Source: an uncultured Azospirillum sp. (GTDB lineage: Bacteria; Pseudomonadota; Alphaproteobacteria; RF32; CAG-239). Taken from it: 5,181 nucleotides of DNA. Numbering within the stretch: the stretch's first letter is position 1; every line of letters begins with the position of its first letter. The notes under the pieces are model-generated. The model saw only the letters and a list, made by a program, of their open reading frames with translations. It was not told the origin of the DNA and ran no database searches. Positions 1 through 5,126 of this stretch are shown here, in pieces. A program made the position numbers and the translations under genes. The stretch covers positions 1-5,181 of the forward strand of contig CABUAP010000104.1 in the NCBI GenBank assembly GCA_902489675.1, in the 5' to 3' direction.

Positions 1-60
1 AAAAAATCAGCAATCATTTCCAATTACAGACTCAAAAACAAACTGTTATCATTTTCGTCA

Positions 61-100
61 AGAAAAAAGAAAAGAGCGAACAAATGTCCGCTCTTTTCTT
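61..100 (-). terminator. Intrinsic terminator of the holin-like gene
   Basis: A perfect 12-bp inverted repeat (arms 67-78 and 89-100, AAGAAAAGAGCG against CGCTCTTTTCTT) surrounds a 10-base loop. On the minus strand the second arm runs directly into a T-rich tract (positions 66-61). The hairpin begins about 22 bases after the stop codon of the gene at 123-569. This is the classic layout of a Rho-independent terminator for minus-strand transcription. On the plus strand the arm is followed by AAAG rather than a T tract, so it is weaker in that direction. Confidence 0.8.
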
Positions 101-122
101 AAAGTAAAACAAAGAAGAAGTT

Positions 123-569
123 TTATTCCTCTTTATCTTCGCTGCTCGCAGCAGTTTCCTGATTTTTCGGCAGCCTGCGCAAACCGATATCACGAGCACC
201 GCTGATGCCGAGGATAACCGTTAAGGCGGTAATCAGCTGCGACCAGTCGTTGACACGAAGGTCAAGATAAGGCGCTATGATGCAGTTGATAAAAAAACCG
301 CCGGCCAAAGCCCAGCCCACGCAAGGGATCCACATTCTCTGCCAGCCTTTGCCCGACCTGTTCTCCGGAAGCTTGTCCAGAGAATGTTTTAAAAAATAGT
401 CCCTCGTGCCGCTGATACCGAGCAAAATACCGAGCGAGGTAATCAGACCGTTCCACTCGACCAACTCGATATCAACAAAGGGATGAACATAGAGATTGTT
501 AATAAAACCTCCGACCAAGATCCAGCCAATGACCGAAATCCATAGTCTTTTGAACTTTATTTTTTTCAT
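123..569 (-). CDS. Small membrane protein with two tandem holin-like (GTA/3-TM type) modules
   Basis: This 148-residue protein consists of two copies of one module, residues 8-61 and 78-131. They align without a gap at a period of 70 residues and I count 25 of 54 positions identical. Each module has a hydrophobic stretch with the pattern RxWIxxxGWxLxGGF, a Pro and Asp at its end, a conserved Trp, and a second hydrophobic stretch ending GISGxRD. That gives about four membrane segments and a charged, Lys/Glu-rich C-terminal tail. The LIT-LLGISG-R pattern recalls the family of holins with three membrane segments found in phages and gene transfer agents, which let endolysin cross the inner membrane. 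That link is my inference from pattern memory. No endolysin or phage structural gene is visible here, so a resident membrane protein of unknown role is equally possible. The start ATG has no clear Shine-Dalgarno sequence, but the promoter upstream and terminator downstream fit this frame well. Confidence 0.8.
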   Translation of the reverse strand: MKKIKFKRLWISVIGWILVGGFINNLYVHPFVDIELVEWNGLITSLGILLGISGTRDYFLKHSLDKLPENRSGKGWQRMWIPCVGWALAGGFFINCIIAPYLDLRVNDWSQLITALTVILGISGARDIGLRRLPKNQETAASSEDKEE

Positions 570-603
570 ATTTGTAATTTTTTAATAATTTTTCTTGCCT
601 TTT

Positions 604-632
604 ATCATAAGCAATATGCCGGCGTTTGTCAA
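604..632 (-). promoter_or_regulatory. Strong sigma70-type promoter for the holin-like gene
   Basis: On the minus strand a perfect -35 hexamer TTGACA (632-627) is separated by exactly 17 bases from TATGAT (609-604), a near-consensus -10. Transcription would start near position 597, giving a leader of about 28 bases before the ATG at 569. The promoter lies just after the kinase stop codon, so the holin-like gene is probably its own transcription unit, although read-through from the operon cannot be excluded because no terminator is seen after the kinase gene. Confidence 0.75.
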
Positions 633-650
633 TTGTTTTTGTCTAAAAGC

Positions 651-1994
651 TCATTTTTTGCAGACAATCACCGAAAAACCGTCGCTGCTGTTATCAAACT
701 CTGTTTTACAGCCGTGCAAAGCAGCGATTTTATCAACAATCGACAACCCCAGCCCGCTGCCGTTTTCCTTTTGTCCGGCCGGGCGGAAAAAACGCTCGCT
801 CAAGTGGCGCAAATGGCGGTCGGCAATCTTAACCCCGGAATTGTGGACTTCGATTTCGTCGGCCGAAATACGGACGGCAACCGTTGCGCCTTCGGGACTG
901 TATTTTACCGCGTTGTCCAAAAGGTTGCGCAGCATGGCAGCCAGCAGCACAGAGTTGCCTTTAGCTATCGGCGCACGGGCGGCAACATCTGTTTGCAGGC
1001 TCTGCTTCTTTGCTTGCAAGAATTCATCATATTCGACAGCCAGGGAATTAACAATTTGCGGCCAAGAAACTTCTTCCGCCTCGTCGGTCATCGCCAACCC
1101 GCTCTCCAATTTGGACAGCAGCAGCAACTGCTCCACCAAACGGGCGCAACGTTCAATCCCCTGTCCCATTTTGGCCGCGGCAGAGCGTCTGGCCGCCGTG
1201 TCATCTTCCGCCAGTTCCAGCACTTCCAGCTGCACTTTTAAGGCTGTCAGCGGTGAGCGCAACTCGTGCGCGGAATCGGAAATAAAGCTTTTTTCCCGTT
1301 TGATCATGCCGTCAATCTGACCTAAAAGGCCATTCATCGCGGTTGTCAAAGGTTTGATTTCATCGGGCAGATCCTTGGCGGAGAGCGGCGACAGATCATC
1401 GGGACGGCGCGCTTCCAGCTCTTTTGCCAACCGGCGGAAAGAGGAAAATTCGCGGCCGACAAAATAAATCACCGCGCCGAGCAAAATCAACAGCCCACAC
1501 AGCCACGGCGTGAGAAATTCCTCAACCATGTCCAGTGCGACTTCGGCACGGTATTCCATTTCCTGACCAACGGCTATGATATAATTTTTATCTGCGGAAT
1601 CGATCCAAACAATGCGCCATTCTTCTCCATCAACATCCTGATCAACAAAGCTGCCGGTGCGAGGGGCAAAAACAAAATCCCGACCGTTTTCATTATCATG
1701 AAAAATCATTTTGCCGGCACGATCAAAAACGGCAAAACCGATCGCCTCGTCTTCTTCGTCGGCATTATCTATGCTGCCGATAATGCGATTGGTGGCTTTC
1801 TGGCTGTCGGCGGAAAGTCCGCTCCAGTCGGCCGATGCCAGCTGACGGGCAAGCAAAATCTGATACTGATCGAAAAATTCATCGATCTTTTCCCGGCTTT
1901 CAAACCATGAGAAAAGCCCGGAAAACAACCAGATCAGACAGGAGATTCCGGTAAAAAGCAGCAGCAGACGAAGTCGAAGGCTCAATTTTTTCAT
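651..1994 (-). CDS. qseC: QseC-like membrane sensor histidine kinase
   Basis: A 447-residue inner-membrane kinase that would autophosphorylate on a histidine and pass the phosphate to the regulator encoded just upstream. Visible in order: membrane segment 1 (about 9-29), a periplasmic domain (about 30-160) with the QseC-type pattern GFAVFDRAG ... VDGEEWRIVW ... AVGQ and an acidic run at 78-83 (ADEEDE), membrane segment 2 (about 161-180), a HAMP-like linker (about 181-232), the H-box with phosphorylated H243 in SAHELRSPL, the N-box with N357 and N361, an F-box-like RFFRP, and the G2 box GSGLGLSIV (412-420). The G1 position reads HNSGVKI, so the usual adenine-binding Asp is Asn385. The ATG overlaps the regulator's stop codon (ATGA), which indicates translational coupling, and GGAAG just upstream may serve as a ribosome site. 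Family membership is clear. QseC rather than PmrB or TctE is inferred from the periplasmic motifs and the YgiW neighbour. Confidence 0.93.
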   Translation of the reverse strand: MKKLSLRLRLLLLFTGISCLIWLFSGLFSWFESREKIDEFFDQYQILLARQLASADWSGLSADSQKATNRIIGSIDNADEEDEAIGFAVFDRAGKMIFHDNENGRDFVFAPRTGSFVDQDVDGEEWRIVWIDSADKNYIIAVGQEMEYRAEVALDMVEEFLTPWLCGLLILLGAVIYFVGREFSSFRRLAKELEARRPDDLSPLSAKDLPDEIKPLTTAMNGLLGQIDGMIKREKSFISDSAHELRSPLTALKVQLEVLELAEDDTAARRSAAAKMGQGIERCARLVEQLLLLSKLESGLAMTDEAEEVSWPQIVNSLAVEYDEFLQAKKQSLQTDVAARAPIAKGNSVLLAAMLRNLLDNAVKYSPEGATVAVRISADEIEVHNSGVKIADRHLRHLSERFFRPAGQKENGSGLGLSIVDKIAALHGCKTEFDNSSDGFSVIVCKK

Positions 1995-2650
1995 ATGTCT
2001 TCCAGTATATATCCGATTTTGTTGACGGTACGCACAATGTCTTTTCCAAGTTTTTTGCGCAAGTGATGGATATGGACTTCCACCGCGTTGCTCGAAACTT
2101 CATCGTTCCACGAATAGATTTTGTTTTCGATCGTTTCCTTGGAAAGAACCTTGTTTTTGTTTAAGAGCAACAGTTCCAGCAGAGCTGTTTCCTTTGGCGA
2201 CATCACCACTTCCCGCCCGGCCGCCGTTACCTTGCGGGTTTCGGGATCAAAAGCCACGTCCCGATGCTTTAAGAGCGGCGACGGTCGGCCGCTGCTGCGG
2301 CGGATCAGGGCGTTTAAGCGCGCCTGCACTTCTTTCAAGGAAAACGGCTTGCCGAGATAGTCGTCGGCGCCGCTGTTTAAACCGGCGATGCGCTGATCGA
2401 CATCACCGCGGGCAGTTAAAATCAGCACCGGTTCCGCACGGCCTTTCTGCCGCCAGTTTTTCAGCACTTCCAAACCATCTTGACCGGGCAGCCCCAGATC
2501 AAGCACGACCGCACCGTACGAGGCCTGATACAGCGCCTCTTCTCCCTCCAAACCATCGGCAAACCAATCGACGGCAAAGCCGAGCTTTTCCAGCCCGACT
2601 TTCAAACCGTCGCCGATCAGTTGATCATCTTCTATCAGCAGGATTCGCAT
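1991..2650 (-). CDS. qseB: QseB-like OmpR-family response regulator
   Basis: A 219-residue cytoplasmic transcription factor and partner of the kinase downstream. The receiver domain (about 1-115) has the acidic pair D8/D9, phospho-acceptor D51 in VVLDLGLPGQDG, T79, Y98 and K101 in the KPF motif, so all key residues are intact. The C-terminal winged-helix DNA-binding domain (about 125-219) shows the expected MSPKETALLELLL, NAVEVHIHHLRKKLG and RTVNKIGYIL signatures. The full length is normal for the QseB/PmrA/TctD group. It starts 12 bases after the ygiW stop codon without a recognisable Shine-Dalgarno sequence, so translation is probably coupled to ygiW. It ends in a 4-base ATGA overlap with the kinase gene. 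The box in front of ygiW is of the type bound by this subfamily, so autoregulation is likely. PmrA and TctD are close alternatives by sequence alone. Confidence 0.94.
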   Translation of the reverse strand: MRILLIEDDQLIGDGLKVGLEKLGFAVDWFADGLEGEEALYQASYGAVVLDLGLPGQDGLEVLKNWRQKGRAEPVLILTARGDVDQRIAGLNSGADDYLGKPFSLKEVQARLNALIRRSSGRPSPLLKHRDVAFDPETRKVTAAGREVVMSPKETALLELLLLNKNKVLSKETIENKIYSWNDEVSSNAVEVHIHHLRKKLGKDIVRTVNKIGYILEDI

Positions 2651-2662
2651 GACGCACCCGTC

Positions 2663-3037
2663 TTATTTTTTCAATTTCACGCTGTCGACGTCAACTTTAA
2701 TGTCAAACAGGTCTTTGTCAACTTCACCGCTGATCTCGATGGTATCTTCCGGGGTAACGTTAACACCGCGCCAATCTTCATTATCAATCTCAACCACAAT
2801 GGTTCCGCTGGCATCTTTGAACAGGTATTTCTCATCACCCAGACTTTGCTGAATCTGTCCGACTAAGACAACGGCCTGATCATCGCTCATTTTATTGGCT
2901 TCGGCAACGGTTGAAACCGCCAGTCCCGGTCCGCTGAAGCCGCCGCGAGGAGCTGCGGCACCCTGATACTGGGCATGAGCCGCCCCGGCAAAACCAAACA
3001 TTAAAGCCAAAGTAGATACTGCGAGTAATTTATTCAT
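2663..3037 (-). CDS. ygiW: YgiW-like exported bacterial OB-fold (BOF) stress protein
   Basis: From the ATG at 3037 this is a 124-residue protein. That start is preferred over an ATG 18 codons upstream because it has AGGAG seven bases before it and begins a clean signal peptide (MNKLLAVS..., hydrophobic core, cleavage after AHA at residue 22). The longer version would also place the start within or before the likely transcript start. The mature part, about 100 residues, shows the BOF pattern of YgiW/YdeI proteins: SDDQAVVLVGQI, LGDEKYLFKDASGTIVVEID, WRG, VTPEDTIEISGEVDKD and IKVDVDSVKL. Members are periplasmic and linked to oxidative, acid, cationic peptide or metal stress. In Escherichia coli ygiW neighbours qseBC, but divergently. 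Here it is the first gene of the same operon. A short low-complexity Gly/Pro/Ala segment (24-38) links signal peptide and fold. Confidence 0.9.
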   Translation of the reverse strand: MNKLLAVSTLALMFGFAGAAHAQYQGAAAPRGGFSGPGLAVSTVAEANKMSDDQAVVLVGQIQQSLGDEKYLFKDASGTIVVEIDNEDWRGVNVTPEDTIEISGEVDKDLFDIKVDVDSVKLKK

Positions 3038-3044
3038 GTGTGTT

Positions 3045-3049
3045 CTCCT
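3045..3049 (-). promoter_or_regulatory. Ribosome binding site deciding the ygiW start
   Basis: AGGAG on the minus strand lies seven bases before the ATG at 3037-3035. It selects that start over the in-frame ATG at 3091, which has no such site and would add 18 residues in front of the signal peptide. Confidence 0.85.
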
Positions 3050-3089
3050 AAAAAAATGTTTAACTAACTGCTTACAAGAACAATACAAC

Positions 3090-3095
3090 ATTATA
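3090..3095 (-). promoter_or_regulatory. TATAAT -10 element of the ygiW-qseBC operon promoter
   Basis: A perfect TATAAT on the minus strand lies two bases downstream of the CTTAAG direct repeat. Transcription would begin near 3083, leaving a leader of about 46 bases. No good -35 hexamer stands 16-18 bases upstream (TCCCTT at 3118-3113), as expected for a promoter that needs an activator. TATTGT at 3085-3080 is a second, weaker -10 candidate that would place the box nearer to the usual -35 position. Confidence 0.6.
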
Positions 3096-3097
3096 AA

Positions 3098-3114
3098 CTT
3101 AAGTAACGCTTAAG
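3098..3114 (-). promoter_or_regulatory. PmrA/QseB-type response-regulator box
   Basis: Two perfect CTTAAG half-sites (3114-3109 and 3103-3098) are separated by five bases (CGTTA on the minus strand). This equals the published PmrA-box consensus YTTAAK-N5-YTTAAK, which QseB-group regulators also recognise, with one regulator protomer per half-site at an 11-bp period. It sits directly upstream of the TATAAT and ahead of the operon that encodes a regulator of that family, so autoregulation is the natural reading. Because CTTAAG is its own reverse complement, strand orientation is ambiguous. Whether it activates or represses from this very close position is not known. Confidence 0.7.
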
Positions 3115-3181
3115 GGATAAAAAAAATTCATCTTTTTATCAAATTTTATTCAACTAATTGAAAAACATAAATATTTTATAA

Positions 3182-3208
3182 GCAGACAGACCATTATTCT
3201 TCGTCTGC
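3182..3208 (-). terminator. Possible weak terminator at the end of the ABC-F gene
   Basis: A 6-bp stem (GCAGAC, 3208-3203 on the minus strand, against GTCTGC, 3187-3182) encloses a loop that contains the stop codon of the ATPase gene, and is followed by an A/T-rich stretch (TTATAAAATATTTA). The stem is short and the tract is not pure T, so this is tentative. The intergenic sequence beyond it (3115-3181) is very A/T-rich and shows no gene. Confidence 0.3.
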
Positions 3209-4819
3209 CGTATTCAATTCGTAATAATATTCCAGCAACTCGCGGGAATAATCCCTGATTTCGCCCGACGGCAGCACCAGCATCCGGCTGATGCCGATTT
3301 GCTCGACAAAGGAGGGATTGTGGCTGACCACCAGGATGGTTCCTTCAAACTGTTGAAAATTGCCGCCGATCACCGCCTGAGTTTCCGGATCCAGATGGTT
3401 GGTCGGTTCGTCCAAAATCAGCAAGTTTGCCCTTTGCAGCAAAAGTTTGCACAGCACCACCCGCGCCTTTTCACCGGGCGAAAGAACGGCGACATTTTTG
3501 TTGATATCGTCTTCATAAAAAAGGAAATTGCTCAAAATACCGCGCAATTGCCACTCGTTGTAACCGTTAGTTTCCACGTTTTCAAAAATCGACTTATCCG
3601 CCTCTAACTGCTCCAGTTCTTGAGCATAGTAAGCCGTGTCGGTTTTCGGATTAAAGCGGATTTGCCCATTAACCGGCACCAGAAGACCCATAATCAATTT
3701 CAGCAGGGTCGATTTGCCGACCCCGTTTTCGCCCACCACCAGAAAGCGCTCGCCGCCGGCAAGCATAAACGACAATTTACGATAAAGCAACCGCTGTCCG
3801 GGATAGCGAAAGCTCAACTCCTCCACGCTCAAAGGTACCTGCGCACCTTCCCGGTTGGGACGGATATCCATTTTCACCCGACGATAAGGCCGTTCGCGCA
3901 CAAGCAGACGGTCACGCATTTTTTCCAGTCTCAACGCGCGTTCCTGCCCCATTCGCTTTAAGGCGTGATTCGTTTGCGAAGCCTGTTTGGCGCGTTGCAC
4001 AAAATCTTCCAGCTTTTTTATTTCCCGCTCTTGGTGGGTGATTTGTCGTTCGCGCGCCTGCCGCTCTTCTGTCCGCTGTTTTTTAAAAGCATCGTAATTG
4101 CCGTCATAAACCGATATTTGGTGTGTGACTTTATTGATAAACACGACTTTGCGCACAATCTGATTCAAAAAATCGACATCATGACTGATGATTAACACCG
4201 AACCTTTATAATTTTTGAGATATCCGGTTACATAATCTCTGGTGGTTGAGTCCAGATGGTTGGTCGGTTCGTCCAAACACAAAATTTCGGGTTTGGAATA
4301 AAGCACCCGGGCAAATGCAAGTTTCGATTTATTCCAAACCCGAAGCTCATTTAACGGCCGATCCAGAAGATCCGTATCGATTTTCATTTCTTCCATCAGT
4401 GAGAGCAGAATATCATCGGCTTCGTACTGATCAAAATAATCTAACTGTTCCTGCAAATAGGCCATTCGTTCAAGCAATTGTTCGTGTTCGGCTTCCGGCG
4501 CGGTTTCCAGCCGCCGATAAATTTCTTCCAGTTCTGTTTTGATTTTTTGCAACGGACGGCCGGCGGAAAGATATTCCCACACCGTTTCGTTTTCATGATC
4601 AAAAACAATCTCCTGCGGCAGATAGCCAACCCGCGCCCGGCCGACGGACAAAGTGCCACTGTCAAGCGCAATTTCGCTGAGCAGCAGCCTAAAAAGCGTA
4701 GTCTTTCCGGCACCGTTAACACCGACAATGCCGGCTTTGTCCTTATCGCCGAGCTGAAACGCCGCATTGTCAAAGATGATTTCCGCCCCAAAAGACAGAT
4801 TCATCTGGCTGCCCTTCAT
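3194..4819 (-). CDS. ABC-F family ATPase with an ablated first signature motif
   Basis: A 541-residue cytoplasmic protein with two ATP-binding domains and no membrane segments, the ABC-F layout of ribosome-associated factors (Uup, EttA, YbiT, antibiotic-protection types) that act in translation or resistance. Domain 1: Walker A GVNGAGKTT (33-41), Walker B CLDEPTNHLD with E184, switch H213. A charged coiled-coil linker (about 245-315) joins the halves. Domain 2: Walker A GENGVGKST (363-371), signature LSPGEK (446-451), Walker B LILDEPTNHLD with E471, switch H500. In domain 1 the position of LSGGQ reads L159-RVWN-K164, so Ser-Gly-Gly-Gln is absent although flanking residues fit the family. In the dimeric fold that motif would contact ATP bound at domain 2, so this site may be impaired. 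The start at 4819 has AAAGGAG six bases upstream. The N-terminus is slightly shorter than usual. The subfamily cannot be fixed by eye. No separate promoter is evident between the tRNA terminator and the start. Confidence 0.92.
   Translation of the reverse strand: MKGSQMNLSFGAEIIFDNAAFQLGDKDKAGIVGVNGAGKTTLFRLLLSEIALDSGTLSVGRARVGYLPQEIVFDHENETVWEYLSAGRPLQKIKTELEEIYRRLETAPEAEHEQLLERMAYLQEQLDYFDQYEADDILLSLMEEMKIDTDLLDRPLNELRVWNKSKLAFARVLYSKPEILCLDEPTNHLDSTTRDYVTGYLKNYKGSVLIISHDVDFLNQIVRKVVFINKVTHQISVYDGNYDAFKKQRTEERQARERQITHQEREIKKLEDFVQRAKQASQTNHALKRMGQERALRLEKMRDRLLVRERPYRRVKMDIRPNREGAQVPLSVEELSFRYPGQRLLYRKLSFMLAGGERFLVVGENGVGKSTLLKLIMGLLVPVNGQIRFNPKTDTAYYAQELEQLEADKSIFENVETNGYNEWQLRGILSNFLFYEDDINKNVAVLSPGEKARVVLCKLLLQRANLLILDEPTNHLDPETQAVIGGNFQQFEGTILVVSHNPSFVEQIGISRMLVLPSGEIRDYSRELLEYYYELNTADEE
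3390..3416. repeat. 27-base direct repeat, copy in domain 2 of the ABC-F gene
   Basis: These 27 bases are identical to 4251-4277 and encode LDEPTNHLD, the Walker B/D-loop of domain 2. The identity covers every synonymous position of nine codons and stops abruptly on both sides. Confidence 0.9.
4251..4277. repeat. 27-base direct repeat, copy in domain 1 of the ABC-F gene
   Basis: Exact partner of 3390-3416, encoding the Walker B/D-loop LDEPTNHLD of domain 1, 861 bases away and in the same frame. Confidence 0.9.
4286..4344. repeat. 17-bp perfect inverted repeat inside the ABC-F gene
   Basis: The arms 4286-4302 (TTCGGGTTTGGAATAAA on the plus strand) and 4328-4344 (its exact reverse complement) are separated by 25 bases. 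The arm at 4286-4302 encodes residues 173-178 (end of L173, then YSKPE), a typical sequence before Walker B. The arm at 4328-4344 encodes residues 159-164 and covers the place where the ABC signature motif should be. Pairing stops at both outer ends and at the first inner base. Confidence 0.95.
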
Positions 4820-4825
4820 TACTTT

Positions 4826-4832
4826 CTCCTTT
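4826..4832 (-). promoter_or_regulatory. Ribosome binding site of the ABC-F gene
   Basis: AAAGGAG on the minus strand, six bases before the ATG at 4819-4817, supports that start over the in-frame Met6 codon. Confidence 0.8.
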
Positions 4833-4847
4833 GATTGGTTGATAACA

Positions 4848-4875
4848 AAAAAACGCGGTTTTTGCCGCGTTTTTT
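4848..4875 (-). terminator. Bidirectional intrinsic terminator after tRNA-Ala
   Basis: An 11-bp perfect stem (4848-4858 with 4865-4875) has a CGCGG/CCGCG core flanked by A and T runs and a 6-base loop. On the minus strand CCGCG is followed by a T run, so the tRNA transcript would end here, about 25 bases before the ATPase ribosome site. The A run before the core makes it work on the plus strand too. Partial read-through would be the simplest way to transcribe the ATPase gene. Confidence 0.8.
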
Positions 4876-4882
4876 CTAAAAT

Positions 4883-4958
4883 TGGTGGAGCTGAGGAGGA
4901 TCGAACTCCCGACCTAATGATTGCGAACCATTCGCTCTCCCAGCTGAGCTACAGCCCC
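4883..4958 (-). tRNA. tRNA-Ala (anticodon CGC)
   Basis: A complete 76-base cloverleaf with encoded CCA. The acceptor stem GGGGCTG/CAGCTCC contains the G3:U70 pair that identifies alanine tRNAs. The D arm is GCTC-AGCTGGGA-GAGC, the anticodon stem AATGG/TCATT holds loop TTCGCAA with anticodon CGC (reads GCG), the variable loop is AGGTC, and the T arm is GGGAG-TTCGATC-CTCCT. All stems pair, with G-U at 31:39 and 49:65. No convincing promoter stands upstream: a TTGACG hexamer at 5002-4997 has no good -10 at the right distance. The first 21 bases of the tRNA plus 34 bases of leader are repeated at 5127-5181. Confidence 0.97.
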
Positions 4959-4992
4959 ATAAATACATTTTCAAACTGCAAAATAATTCCTG
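4938..4992. repeat. 55-base direct repeat, copy 1 (tRNA-Ala 5' end and leader)
   Basis: Identical to 5127-5181 at an offset of 189 bases. It covers tRNA-Ala positions 1-21 and the 34 bases upstream of the gene. The match ends at the next base (4937 against 5126) on one side and at the window edge on the other. Confidence 0.95.
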
Positions 4993-5002
4993 TTTCCGTC
5001 AA

Positions 5003-5020
5003 GCGAATGGAACCATTCGC
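5003..5020. repeat. Short palindrome in the tRNA-Ala upstream region
   Basis: GCGAATGG and CCATTCGC form an 8-bp perfect stem around two A residues. On the minus strand it stands just before TTGACG (5002-4997). One arm repeats 11 bases of the tRNA-Ala anticodon arm (4925-4935). It could be an operator, a cruciform site or a piece of a broken tRNA copy. Confidence 0.7.
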
Positions 5021-5091
5021 CTTCCCTGCCTAATCTCGCCGCGGTTGCTGTCGCTTCCCTTGCTCAAATAAGGCAGACAAGATGTTACAGA

Positions 5092-5118
5092 CGAAAAACC
5101 TCCGCCGGAGCTTTTTCG
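5092..5118 (-). terminator. Terminator-like hairpin downstream of the tRNA fragment
   Basis: CGAAAAA pairs with TTTTTCG (5092-5098 with 5112-5118). After one C-C mismatch, CTCC pairs with GGAG around a 3-base loop. On the minus strand the hairpin follows the duplicated tRNA 5' end directly and closes in a T run, so a transcript from the tRNA-fragment start (5147) would be only about 56 bases long. It is near symmetrical and could act in both directions. Confidence 0.55.
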
Positions 5119-5126
5119 CTTAGCCA

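Noticed and set aside
1..60. A/T-rich stretch before the terminator
   Set aside because: I see no open frame, promoter pair or repeat in it.
595..1320. Long plus-strand open frames opposite the kinase gene
   Set aside because: They are antisense shadows of a clearly conserved kinase, with low-complexity Ser/Ala-rich composition and no family features.
3038..3091. 18-codon N-terminal extension of ygiW from the ATG at 3091
   Set aside because: It lies before the likely transcript start, has no ribosome site, and would put a charged Cys/His-rich stretch ahead of a normal signal peptide.
3116..3140. A/T-only stem GATAAAAA/TTTTTATC between the ATPase gene and the operon promoter
   Set aside because: The stem has only one G-C pair per arm end and lies in generally A/T-rich DNA, so it is too weak to call a terminator.
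4767..5033. Plus-strand open frame crossing the tRNA, with a GGAEEDRTPDL segment
   Set aside because: This is the well-known spurious antisense translation of a tRNA gene. It overlaps the start of the ATPase gene and has no ribosome site of its own.
5026..5076. 6-bp inverted repeat CTGCCT/AGGCAG in the spacer
   Set aside because: The stem is short with a loop of about 39 bases and could easily occur by chance.
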